From Thermococcus sp. MAR1 (GTDB taxonomy: Archaea > Methanobacteriota_B > Thermococci > Thermococcales > Thermococcaceae), in NCBI RefSeq assembly GCF_012027305.1, contig NZ_SNUF01000002.1:248001-312000 (forward strand): a DNA stretch of 64,000 nt, written 5' to 3'. Below are positions 17,854-25,812 of this stretch, in pieces (the stretch's first letter is position 1; every line of letters starts with the position of its first letter). The translations under genes were made by a program, and so were the position numbers. Under the pieces are notes generated by a model that saw nothing but the letters and a program-made list of their open reading frames with translations, searched no databases and was not told where the DNA came from.

Positions 17854-20800
17854 CTAAACCCTCTCAATCCCTATCTTCGCCTGGACCTCTGGCCACTCAA
17901 CCACGTAGCCCTTCGCCTCGCCGAAGATTACCTCGGTTGCCCTCGTCTCCCTCTTCACGTAGTTGAGGTTCTCGCTGAGCAGCTCGCAGTTCTCTTCGCT
18001 TGTCTCTATGGTGACGATGATTCTGTCGTTCACGTCCAAGTCGAGCCTCTTCCTCATCTCCTGTATCCTTCTCACGAACTCCCTGGCGAGACCTTCAGCG
18101 AGGAGCTCCCTCGTGAGTGTCTTGTCCACGAAGACCCTTCCGCCCTCGAAGTCTTCGCTGACGAAGAAGTCCGGCAGCTTCTCCTCTATGCTGAGGTGCT
18201 CCCTGGTGAGGTGGAAGGTCTTTCCTTCGAGCTCGACGTCCATCTCACCGGCCTCATAGAGCTCCCTTCCGTGCTCGCTTATCCACGCTATTACGAGCCT
18301 GGCGTCGCCCTTGAACTCGGGGCCAACTTTCGCGAAGTTCGGCTTGATGACGAGCTCGCGCTCCACCTTTCCGACGACAATTTCCTTGGCGTTGAGCTGG
18401 TCGCGGAGTATTCTGTTGAGCCTCTCGACTGCCTTCTTTACGGTCTCGTCCTCGGTCTCGACGATTATCCTCCTGACCGGGTAGCGGAGCTTTATCTTGG
18501 CCCTCTGCCTTGCCGAAGAGCCTGCCTCGACTATCCTCCTGACGTACTCCATCTCGTGCTCAAGCTCCTCGTCCCTTGCCCCCTCATCAGCCTTGGGCCA
18601 GTCGAGCATGTGGACGCTCTCGACACCGAGGAACGGCCTCAGCATGTTCTGGTATATCTCCTCGGCTATGTACGGGGTAAACGGTGCCATGAGCCTCAGC
18701 AGGACGTCGAAGACCTTCCAGACGGTGTAGTATGCCGCCAGCTTGTCAGGGTCATCGCCCTCGACCCACATGCGCTTCCTGATGAGCCTCACGTACCACC
18801 TGCTGAGGTCCTCAACGACGAAGTGGTATATCGCCCTGGTGGCCCTTGTGAGCCTGAAGGTCTCAATTCCCTCGGTGACGTCGCCTATGAGCCCGTTGGC
18901 CCTGCTGAGTATCCACTTATCTTCCTCGCGGAATGGAAGCTCCTCCGGCTTGAGCTTCGTCGGGTCAAAGCTGTCGAGGCTCATGTAGGTCGCTGACAGC
19001 ACATACACGTTCCAGAGTATGTTGAGCATCCTCTTGACCTGTGCTAATCCCTTCCAGCTGAAGCGCAGGTTCTCCCACGGGTTCGTCGCCCAGAGCATGT
19101 AGAACCTGAAGGGATCCCTGCCCTCCCTTTGGACGACCTCCTCTGGCCGTATGATGTTGCCGAGGCTCTTGCTCATCTTGTCGCCCTTCTCGTCGAGGAC
19201 GTAGCCGTGCATCGCCACGTGCCTGTAGGGGACTGTGTCAAAGGCTATGACGCTGGCGGCCTGCTGGGAGTAGAACCACTTGGTTACCTGGTCCTCGCCC
19301 TCGACTATGAAATCTGCCGGCCAGAGCTTCCTGAAGTTCTCCTCCGTTCTCGGGTAGTCCAGCGAAGCCCAGCTGGCTATTCCGCTGTCAAACCAGACGT
19401 CAACGACGTCCTTGACGCGGCGCATCTCCTTGCCGTTGACCTTTATGATGAATGCATCGACGTAGGGCCTGTGTAAATCCTCCGGGCCGAGCTTCTCCTC
19501 TATAAGCTTGAGCTTCTCCTCATAGCTCTCGGGAAGCTCTATCCTCTCGCCGTTCACCTCTATTGCGACGCTGAGCTCCACCAGCTCCTTGAAGGAGCCA
19601 ACGACGTGTATATCGCCGTCCTCGCTCTGCCATATCGGTAGCGGTATTCCCCAGTAGCGCTGCCTGCTTATGACCCAATCGCCCGAGTTCATGACACCGT
19701 TGTCGTAGCGCACCTTCACCCAGTCCGGATACCATGTCACCTTCTCGTCGTTCTCCTTGATTATCCTGTCCTTCACCCTGCTGACCTTGAGGAACCACTG
19801 GTCGGTGGCGCGGAATATGAGCGGGGTCTTGCAGCGCCAGCAGTGCGGGTACTTGTGCTCTATCGTTCCGGCCTTCACGAGGTAGCCCTTGGCTTTGAGG
19901 TGCTCTATTATCTCCGGGTCTGCATCTTTAACGTAGGTTCCCTTCCACCTTCCCTCGGTGTAGCGTCCCTCGTCGTCGACCGGGCTGTAAACCGGCAGGC
20001 CGTATTCCCTGCCTATCTCGAAGTCCTCCTCACCGTGGCCCGGCGCGGTGTGGACTAAGCCGGTACCGTCCCCGAGGGTGACGTGCTCGCCGAGGATAAC
20101 CCTGTGAGCCCACTCGTACCCCTCGCGGAACTCCTTCTGTGCCGGGTACTCGTCCATCAGCACATGAACGTAGCGAAGTCCCTCAAGCTCCTCACCCCTG
20201 AACTCCTCGACTATCTCCCCCTTAACGCCGACCTCGCTCAGAACCCTCTCAACGAGGGCCTTTGCTATTATCCAGTACTCCTCTCCGTTCTCGGTCTCGA
20301 CCCTGACCTTGGCGTAGTCATACTCCGGGTGAACGGCAACCGCTAAGTTCGCCGGGAGCGTCCAGGGGGTAGTCGTCCAGATGAGGAGGTACTCGTTCTC
20401 CCTGCCCTCAACAGGGAACTTGACGTATATGCTCGGATCCTCCCTTACCTTGTACTCGCCGCGGACCTCGTGTTCAGCTAAGGCCGTCTCACAGCGCGGG
20501 CACCAGTGTAAAACCCTTTTGTCCTTCTCAAGGAGGCCCTTTTCCCAGGCCCTCTTGAGCGTGAACCAGCCCGATTCTATGTACTCGTTCTTTATTGTCA
20601 TGTAGGGGTTGTCCCAGTCCATCCATACCCCAAGCATCTTGAACTGCTCGGTCATGATTTTGAGGTTGTTGAGGGCAAACTCCTTACACTTGCGTATGAA
20701 GTTGTCAACGCCTATCTCTGTCTCTATGTCCTTTTTGGTCTTGAGGCCGAGGGCCTGCTCGACCTTGACCTCTATCGGGAGACCGTGCATGTCGAAGCCC

Positions 20801-21051
20801 GGCTGCCTGCGGACGTTGTAGCCCTGCATGGTCCTGAACCTTATCACCATGTCCTTGATTATCTTGTTCCAAGCCGTTCCGAGGTGTATTGCACCGCTGA
20901 CGTAGGGCGGCCCGTCGAGGAAGTAGTACTTCGGGCCGTTTGCCCTGCTTTCCTTAACCTTCTCATAGGTGCCCTTCTCCCTCCAAAAGCGCTCGACCTT
21001 TTCCTCAAGCTTCCCTGGGTTATACTCCCTAAACTCCGGTTCCTTTATCAT
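17854..21051 (-). CDS. ileS: Isoleucyl-tRNA synthetase
   Basis: Class I synthetase that charges tRNA-Ile and edits valine, 1065 residues as in archaeal enzymes. Visible are the HIGH-type HLGT near residue 57, the editing domain (WTTTPWTLPAN, DGTGLVHTAPGHGEEDF), and KMSKSLGN. The C-terminal anticodon-binding region and an archaeal/eukaryal-type tail follow. GGAGG precedes ATG 21051. It has a long leader (see promoter). A tRNA-Ile gene lies at 60.5 kb. Confidence 0.97.
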   Translation of the reverse strand: MIKEPEFREYNPGKLEEKVERFWREKGTYEKVKESRANGPKYYFLDGPPYVSGAIHLGTAWNKIIKDMVIRFRTMQGYNVRRQPGFDMHGLPIEVKVEQALGLKTKKDIETEIGVDNFIRKCKEFALNNLKIMTEQFKMLGVWMDWDNPYMTIKNEYIESGWFTLKRAWEKGLLEKDKRVLHWCPRCETALAEHEVRGEYKVREDPSIYVKFPVEGRENEYLLIWTTTPWTLPANLAVAVHPEYDYAKVRVETENGEEYWIIAKALVERVLSEVGVKGEIVEEFRGEELEGLRYVHVLMDEYPAQKEFREGYEWAHRVILGEHVTLGDGTGLVHTAPGHGEEDFEIGREYGLPVYSPVDDEGRYTEGRWKGTYVKDADPEIIEHLKAKGYLVKAGTIEHKYPHCWRCKTPLIFRATDQWFLKVSRVKDRIIKENDEKVTWYPDWVKVRYDNGVMNSGDWVISRQRYWGIPLPIWQSEDGDIHVVGSFKELVELSVAIEVNGERIELPESYEEKLKLIEEKLGPEDLHRPYVDAFIIKVNGKEMRRVKDVVDVWFDSGIASWASLDYPRTEENFRKLWPADFIVEGEDQVTKWFYSQQAASVIAFDTVPYRHVAMHGYVLDEKGDKMSKSLGNIIRPEEVVQREGRDPFRFYMLWATNPWENLRFSWKGLAQVKRMLNILWNVYVLSATYMSLDSFDPTKLKPEELPFREEDKWILSRANGLIGDVTEGIETFRLTRATRAIYHFVVEDLSRWYVRLIRKRMWVEGDDPDKLAAYYTVWKVFDVLLRLMAPFTPYIAEEIYQNMLRPFLGVESVHMLDWPKADEGARDEELEHEMEYVRRIVEAGSSARQRAKIKLRYPVRRIIVETEDETVKKAVERLNRILRDQLNAKEIVVGKVERELVIKPNFAKVGPEFKGDARLVIAWISEHGRELYEAGEMDVELEGKTFHLTREHLSIEEKLPDFFVSEDFEGGRVFVDKTLTRELLAEGLAREFVRRIQEMRKRLDLDVNDRIIVTIETSEENCELLSENLNYVKRETRATEVIFGEAKGYVVEWPEVQAKIGIERV

Positions 21052-21181
21052 GTCAAAACCCTCCAGAAATGATCTTTAGAATGGACTACCCTAGAACAGG
21101 GGGACTCAAGCCGCGAAACGGGCGAAGCGAAGGATAAAACACTCCCCCCTCATGGGCATCGGGGCAGAATTGGGAACTTCC

Positions 21182-21191
21182 CTTATAAGGT
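21182..21191 (-). promoter_or_regulatory. ileS promoter
   Basis: CCTTATAAGG is a TATA box on the minus strand. The transcript would start near 21160, leaving a leader of about 109 nt before ileS. I found no conserved riboswitch in that leader. Confidence 0.55.
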
Positions 21192-21222
21192 TTTTGGATG
21201 GAGAACTGCAGAATATAGGGTT

Positions 21223-21280
21223 GTGCCCTCCCCGACCGACCCCAGGTCACTTCTCCCAGGGGCGTGAGGGGGAGGGCCCG
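21223..21280 (-). ncRNA. Probable H/ACA guide RNA
   Basis: The minus-strand RNA can form a perfect 9-bp lower stem, GCCCTCCCC (21278-21270) with GGGGAGGGC (21234-21226), directly followed by ACA (21225-21223). Inside are two unpaired 6-nt arms, CTCACG and TCGGTC, around an upper stem CCCC/GGGG with a T-T mismatch and GG/CC, capped by GAGAAGTGA, which fits an archaeal kink-loop for L7Ae. The distance from the top of the pocket to ACA is 15 nt, as required for H/ACA pseudouridine guides (14-16). TTTAAA at 21304-21309 places transcription start near 21281, the RNA's 5' end. The arms would select a target of the form GACCGA-UN-CGUGAG; the actual target is not identified. Confidence 0.65.
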
Positions 21281-21303
21281 GTTGAATTTAGGGTGAGGAT
21301 GAT

Positions 21304-21309
21304 TTAAAC
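21304..21309 (-). promoter_or_regulatory. TATA box of the H/ACA-like RNA
   Basis: GGTTTAAATC on the minus strand lies about 25 bp before the predicted RNA start and overlaps the stop codon of the upstream gene. Confidence 0.5.
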
Positions 21310-21669
21310 CTGACGCTCCTCCTCGGGCTCGCCCTTCCTCCTGCTCTCGTTCTTTATGACCTGTCTCACGTAGTCTATGAACTTCCTGACCTCTTCAAGG
21401 TCTTCTTCCGGGATGTCGGCTATCTTCCTGTTCTTGGTCTTGTAGGTGAGTAGCTTTAGAAGTGCAAGCCTCCCGAGGGCGGTCCTGGTGCTTATCTCCC
21501 CCTCCTTCCAGTCGTGCCAGATGGCGTTCGCTATCCCGTAGAACTCCGGGATGCTGTCGAGGCCGGGAGCATTGACGTCTATGACCTCCTTTCCGAGGTA
21601 CTTGTAGCGCTTCTCCTTGTCCTCCTTTGAGAACTCCTTAGTCCGCTCCTTGATGTACGCGTGCACCAT
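21304..21669 (-). CDS. Conserved hypothetical protein, 121 residues
   Basis: A soluble, charged, helical protein (MVHAYIKERTKEF ... IPEFYGIANAIWHDWKEG ... end EPEEERQV). I recognise no catalytic motif. ATG 21669 is chosen because GGTGG lies upstream; upstream GTG codons overlap that site. It precedes the H/ACA-like RNA and ileS on the same strand. Confidence 0.75.
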   Translation of the reverse strand: MVHAYIKERTKEFSKEDKEKRYKYLGKEVIDVNAPGLDSIPEFYGIANAIWHDWKEGEISTRTALGRLALLKLLTYKTKNRKIADIPEEDLEEVRKFIDYVRQVIKNESRRKGEPEEERQV

Positions 21670-21779
21670 GGCCACCACCCCCGGAGAATAATTCTCCCCA
21701 AGAATTTATTAACCTTTTGTTTCTAAACGTCCATCAAAGATCGCGGTAGGAACGGGGAAGATTTCAATTGATTCCAGTG

Positions 21780-22610
21780 TTAATCTTGGTTCCTGACCTC
21801 GTTCCATATTCCCGCCATTATCAGCGCCGCGCCCAAGTACCCCTTGGCGCTTAGGATCTCTCCTATTGTTAAGAACGCCGCTATATGCCCGAATATCGGC
21901 TCGGCGGAGTAAATCAGCGCCGCCTTGTGGGCCTTCGTGTTCCTCTGGTGTTTCACCTGGAGGGTAAAGGCTATCACAGTGGCGAAGATTGACGTGTACA
22001 GCACCCCCGCCCAGGGCAGCGGTTCCTTGGGAACGATGAAGGGCTCAAACAGGAGGGCGAAGGCCAGCGAAAAGACAAAGTTCCAGGTTATCTGCCAGAA
22101 GGCTAAGCTGAGGTAGTCCTTCTCTCCAAAGCGCTGGACGAGGACTATCTGAAAGGCAAAGCTGAGGGCGCAGAGAACTGTAAGCAGGTCACCGTAGTTG
22201 AAGTTTAGGCTGGCTCCTGAGATCAGGTACAGGCCGGCGAGCGCTATCCCAAGGGAAGCCCCATCCCTGAGATTCAGCCTGTCCCCGAGCAGGAAATACG
22301 CTATGAAGGGCGTGAAGACTACGTAGAGCGAAGTGATGAAGGCGGAGTTTGAGGCGGTGGTGTATTTGAGACCCACTATCTGGAAGCCGTGGCCGAAGAA
22401 GAGTGTCAGCCCGAGGATGAAGCCCTCCCTGAAAGTCTCCCGCCTCAAAACCTTCGAGCGGAAAAGGAGGAGCATGAGGAGCGACGCTATGCCGAAACGG
22501 TAAGCCAAAAAGAGTATTGGGGGCAAATAGTCGAGGCTAACCTTCATGGCCGGAAAGGTAAACCCCCATATTGCGGTGATGCCGAGGAGTACGAGCTCGG
22601 AGCGGTTCAT
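21780..22610 (-). CDS. DMT-superfamily transporter, EamA type
   Basis: A 276-residue membrane protein with about ten helices arranged as two EamA repeats. Family members export metabolites or amino acids; the substrate here is unknown. Segments such as ITAIWGFTFPAMK at the start and SAEPIFGHIAAFLTIGE in the second half are typical. TATA at 22633-22641 lies 25 bp before ATG 22610, so the mRNA is probably leaderless. It diverges from the tungsten oxidoreductase operon. Confidence 0.88.
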   Translation of the reverse strand: MNRSELVLLGITAIWGFTFPAMKVSLDYLPPILFLAYRFGIASLLMLLLFRSKVLRRETFREGFILGLTLFFGHGFQIVGLKYTTASNSAFITSLYVVFTPFIAYFLLGDRLNLRDGASLGIALAGLYLISGASLNFNYGDLLTVLCALSFAFQIVLVQRFGEKDYLSLAFWQITWNFVFSLAFALLFEPFIVPKEPLPWAGVLYTSIFATVIAFTLQVKHQRNTKAHKAALIYSAEPIFGHIAAFLTIGEILSAKGYLGAALIMAGIWNEVRNQD

Positions 22611-22632
22611 CGCCGTCTGTAGTCTGCCCTCG

Positions 22633-22703
22633 TTTATAAGGCCTTCCCTTCGTATAAACTTACATCTTCACGTTTTTACCTTGGTTTCACAAGAGTTATA
22701 TAG
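22633..22703. promoter_or_regulatory. Divergent promoters of the DMT and oxidoreductase operons
   Basis: The minus-strand TATA CTTATAAAC is at 22633-22641. The plus-strand TATA TTATATAG is at 22696-22703 and predicts a start near 22724, just before AGGTG (22726-22730). This excludes ATG 22704 as the start of the iron-sulfur gene and supports ATG 22737. Confidence 0.6.
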
Positions 22704-22736
22704 ATGAAGTTCCAACCATGGAATCAGGTGTTCCCG

Positions 22737-23264
22737 ATGGGTGATGAAGCGGTGGAGAAGATTTGGATTCTGATAACCCCTGACAAGTGCAGCGGCTGCA
22801 GGCTGTGTGAAATCGCCTGCTCCCTGGAGCACGAGGGCATAATCTGGCCGGAAGCATCGCGTATAAGGATATACGAGCTCCTTCCGGGAGTCAACGTCCC
22901 CCACACATGCGTCCAGTGCCCCGACTACCCGTGCGTAAAGGCGTGCAACTTCGATGCGCTGAGCGTGGATGAGGCAACGGGTGCCGTTCTCGTCAAGGAA
23001 GAAAACTGCACCGAGTGCGGGGCGTGTGTTCTGGCGTGCCCCGGCAACGTCCCGAGGATTCCGGTGGGCAAGGGAAGCGTGGTAATCTGCGACCTCTGCG
23101 GAGGAAGTCCAAAGTGCGTCGAGGTCTGCCACGAGGCCGGGCACGATGCCCTAACGCTGGTGAAGGGCCAGTACCGCTCCGTCTACAGAACCTTCGCGAA
23201 GGATCCGGTTGAGAAAAGCGTAGAACTGGCGAGAAAGCTTTACGGTGAGGAGTTCCCGGGGTGA
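22737..23264 (+). CDS. Polyferredoxin subunit with four [4Fe-4S] clusters, tungsten oxidoreductase partner
   Basis: A 175-residue electron-transfer protein with four four-Cys groups: CSGCRLCEIAC, CVQCPDYPCVKAC, CTECGACVLAC and CDLCGGSPKCVEVC. It should carry electrons between the adjacent tungsten oxidoreductase and a carrier such as ferredoxin. Such a partner is known beside some AOR-family genes of Pyrococcus and Thermococcus. The stop is 4 bp before the next ATG. No membrane helix or signal is seen, so it is cytoplasmic. Confidence 0.9.
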   Translation: MGDEAVEKIWILITPDKCSGCRLCEIACSLEHEGIIWPEASRIRIYELLPGVNVPHTCVQCPDYPCVKACNFDALSVDEATGAVLVKEENCTECGACVLACPGNVPRIPVGKGSVVICDLCGGSPKCVEVCHEAGHDALTLVKGQYRSVYRTFAKDPVEKSVELARKLYGEEFPG

Positions 23265-23268
23265 TATC

Positions 23269-25137
23269 ATGTACGGCTACGCTGGAAAGCTTCTGGACGT
23301 TGATCTGAGCACTGGAAAGGTTAAAACCGTCGAACTAGATGAAGAAATGCTCCGCTTCTACGGCGGCAGGGGGCTCGGCACGTACCTCCTGTGGAGGGAG
23401 CTTGGAGAGAGGTGGGAAAAGGTAGACCCCCTCGGTGAGGAGAACCTCCTGCTGATCCTCACCGGCCCGCTGACGGGCTACTACCCGGGAATAAAAACGT
23501 CTGTGGTAGCCAAATCACCGGAGAGCAACGGGATCGTTGGCAGCGTCCTGAGCAGTGAGGTGGGGATAGAGCTCAAAGCGAGCGGTTACGACGGGATAAT
23601 AATCCGCGGGAGGGCGAAGGAGCCTGTTTACCTCTTCATAAACGACGACGAGGTAGAGATACGCGACGCCTCAAAGTACTGGGGAATGGGCGGCGTCGAG
23701 CTCCACAAGACCCTCCTCAAGGAAGTCCACGACGAGCTCAGGAAGAAGGCCAAGCTGAAGGGCGTTCCCAAGGAGCCCGCCATGATGTACATCGGAAGGG
23801 GTGGAGAGAAGAAGGTGCGCTTCGCCGCCATAATGAGCAAGCTTATGCACGCTGCCGGCTACGGCGGCTTCGGTGCGGTGATGGGGAGCAAGAACCTCAA
23901 GGCGGTTCTGGTTAAGGGCAACAAGGCCCTGCCAAAAGTCCACGACCCAGAGAAGTTTAAGTCCATGCTCCGTGAGTTCCAGAGGGAGCTCTTAACCCTC
24001 ACCACCTTCCGCCAGTGGGGAACCGGTGCCGGTGGCTACAGCGTAGGGAAAGACCGCTCAAGTCAGCCGGTCAGGAACTGGCAGGAAGAGTACCACGACG
24101 ACGAGAGGATAAGTGTGGTGAACTTCGAGCTGAAGGCCTGGGTCAAGAAGTACTGGGCCGACTACGGTTGCCCGGTCAACTGCATGAAGATATCCTACCT
24201 CCGCTACGGCGAGTACAAGGGGTCGATAACGGACGCGCCTGACTACGAGCTGATGGCCTACATGGGCACGAACCTGGGCATCTTCGAGCCCGAGAAGGTC
24301 GTCTACCTCTCCTACCTCGTCGATGAGCTTGGCCTCGACGGCATAAACGCGGGCAACGTCCTCGGCTTTACAGCGGAGCTTTACCAGCGGGGGATCCTGA
24401 CGGAGGAGGACATAGGCTTCAAGCTTGAGTGGGGTGATGAGAAGGCCTTCGCAAAGCTTCTTGAACTTATAGTGGAGAGGAAGGGCATCGGGGAGGTTTT
24501 AGCGGAGGGAACCTACAGGGCCGCTCTCAGGATTTCCGAGATGAAGGGTGTTGATGCCCTCAAGTACGCCGTCCACGTCAAGGGCATCGGCGTCGGTGCC
24601 CACGGAATAAGAAGCGACCTCGACTACACGAGGGACATAAGCTACGCCGTCTCAGTTCAGGGCGGCGACCACACGGCGACCGCTGGTTTGCCGGCGAGGA
24701 GCTACGAGGGCGAGCTGGTGAATGCCTTCTACGACTCGGCCGTTATCTGCATGTTCACGACGAGGCCGGGCTTCGAGAGGATCATAGAGTTCGGAAACGC
24801 GGTTACGGGCTTTGATTTAACCCCTGAGAAGTGGTTCAACGAGACCGGCCTGAGGATAATCCACCTCCAGAGGATTCTGCTCCTCCTCGGTGGGCCGGAT
24901 GTTTACTGGGGGCCAGAAGACGACGACAACCCGCCGAGGTTCTACGAGCCCCTCCCGACCGGACCGGTCAGAGGCAAAGCGCCGAGCAGGGAGGAGATAA
25001 TGGCTAAGGTGAGGCAGTACTACGAGGAGGTTGGCTACGACGAGCATGGAATCCCGAGGGAGGAAGTCCTGGAAGAGCTCGGCCTTGGGGAAGCAAAGCG
25101 CGAAGTCAGGCGCATAAGGAAGCGCCTCGGCCTTTGA
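23269..25137 (+). CDS. Tungsten-containing aldehyde ferredoxin oxidoreductase family protein
   Basis: Oxidises aldehydes or related compounds with a tungsten-bispyranopterin cofactor; 622 residues, the normal size. The N-terminus MYGYAGKLLDVDLSTGKV and GGRGLGTYLL are typical, as is the C-terminal domain. The cluster-binding region reads D298-YG-C301-PVN-C305 with Cys494 downstream. In standard AOR this is C-x2-C-x3-C plus Cys494, so Asp298 replaces the first ligand. A neighbouring polyferredoxin and a MoaD-like protein form an operon with it. Which of the five WOR/AOR types it is cannot be decided by eye; WOR4 and WOR5 are candidates. Confidence 0.9.
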   Translation: MYGYAGKLLDVDLSTGKVKTVELDEEMLRFYGGRGLGTYLLWRELGERWEKVDPLGEENLLLILTGPLTGYYPGIKTSVVAKSPESNGIVGSVLSSEVGIELKASGYDGIIIRGRAKEPVYLFINDDEVEIRDASKYWGMGGVELHKTLLKEVHDELRKKAKLKGVPKEPAMMYIGRGGEKKVRFAAIMSKLMHAAGYGGFGAVMGSKNLKAVLVKGNKALPKVHDPEKFKSMLREFQRELLTLTTFRQWGTGAGGYSVGKDRSSQPVRNWQEEYHDDERISVVNFELKAWVKKYWADYGCPVNCMKISYLRYGEYKGSITDAPDYELMAYMGTNLGIFEPEKVVYLSYLVDELGLDGINAGNVLGFTAELYQRGILTEEDIGFKLEWGDEKAFAKLLELIVERKGIGEVLAEGTYRAALRISEMKGVDALKYAVHVKGIGVGAHGIRSDLDYTRDISYAVSVQGGDHTATAGLPARSYEGELVNAFYDSAVICMFTTRPGFERIIEFGNAVTGFDLTPEKWFNETGLRIIHLQRILLLLGGPDVYWGPEDDDNPPRFYEPLPTGPVRGKAPSREEIMAKVRQYYEEVGYDEHGIPREEVLEELGLGEAKREVRRIRKRLGL

Positions 25138-25157
25138 TTTCCTTTTTGGTGGTGGCT

Positions 25158-25379
25158 ATGAAGGTGAGGCTGGTTCTCTACGGCGAGCACGCCTTAAGGC
25201 ACGGCTCTAAACTTGAGCTCGAAGTTGAGGAGGGCAAGACCGTTGGGGAACTGCTTAGGGAGCTCGGGATAAGCACGAGTGAGCACCACATACTCGTGAA
25301 TGAGATAAAGGTCGATGAAAGCCACGTCCTAAAAGACGGCGACGTCCTTAAAATCCTCCCCGTGGTCTATGGAGGCTGA
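25158..25379 (+). CDS. MoaD/ThiS-family sulfur carrier
   Basis: A 73-residue beta-grasp protein ending VVYGG, the Gly-Gly tail that is activated as thiocarboxylate. It most likely supplies sulfur for the tungsten pterin of the preceding enzyme, since it lies 20 bp after that gene. ATG 25158 has GGTGG upstream. A role in tRNA or thiamine sulfur transfer is possible, but context favours pterin. Confidence 0.88.
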   Translation: MKVRLVLYGEHALRHGSKLELEVEEGKTVGELLRELGISTSEHHILVNEIKVDESHVLKDGDVLKILPVVYGG

Positions 25380-25691
25380 TCACTCCCCGGGCCCGTGGAT
25401 GCAGGACATGTTCATGGCTAAGAGCATCTCGACGAAACCGCTTTCTAGGTTTTCCTTTATCTTGTCTGCCAGCGATTTGAACTCGTCCAATGTGAGTGGC
25501 CTCTTCGTTTTAAGCCACTTGATCTTCCCATCGTTCTTGTCGAGTATTACTATCTCCCCCTCCGTGATCAGGGGCACGTAGTTCATCTTTATCCCGTAGA
25601 GCTCCTCGGCAAAGGCCAGCTTGGCCCTCATGAGTTCGAGGTAGTTAGCCAGGTCTTCGCCCAGAATCTTCCTGAATTCGCGCTCCATCAT
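25380..25691 (-). CDS. Conserved hypothetical protein, 103 residues
   Basis: A small soluble protein with a helical N-terminus (EFRKILGEDLANYLELMRAK) and a beta segment (YVPLITEGEIVILDKNDGK), ending SCIHGPGE. Two ATG codons stand together at the start. It converges directly with the moaD-like gene: the two stop codons are adjacent. No function is recognised. Confidence 0.65.
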   Translation of the reverse strand: MMEREFRKILGEDLANYLELMRAKLAFAEELYGIKMNYVPLITEGEIVILDKNDGKIKWLKTKRPLTLDEFKSLADKIKENLESGFVEMLLAMNMSCIHGPGE

Positions 25692-25769
25692 CCCACCGCC
25701 GGTATCTCAATGCACAGGTTTATTAACCTATCGGGCAGGTGTGGGTAAAAATGTCCTTTAATTCTTCCG

Positions 25770-25810
25770 AAATTCAAATAAGTGCCGGCGATGTATCACT
25801 CCCGGTGAGA
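25770..25810 (+). promoter_or_regulatory. GH57 gene promoter with TGM-like operator
   Basis: TTCAAATAA (about 25772-25780) is a plausible TATA. TATCAC-TCCCG-GTGAGA at 25794-25810 differs by one base from TATCAC-N5-GTGATA and lies downstream of TATA, just before ATG 25813, predicting repression by Tgr without sugar. Its right half also forms the ribosome site GGTGAG. Confidence 0.65.
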
Positions 25811-25812
25811 TA

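Noticed and set aside
21052-21181. Possible riboswitch or T-box in the ileS leader
   Set aside because: The 109-nt leader shows no tRNA-specifier or known aptamer pattern, and T-boxes are bacterial.
22704-22736. Earlier ATG for the polyferredoxin gene
   Set aside because: It lies before the predicted transcript start near 22724.
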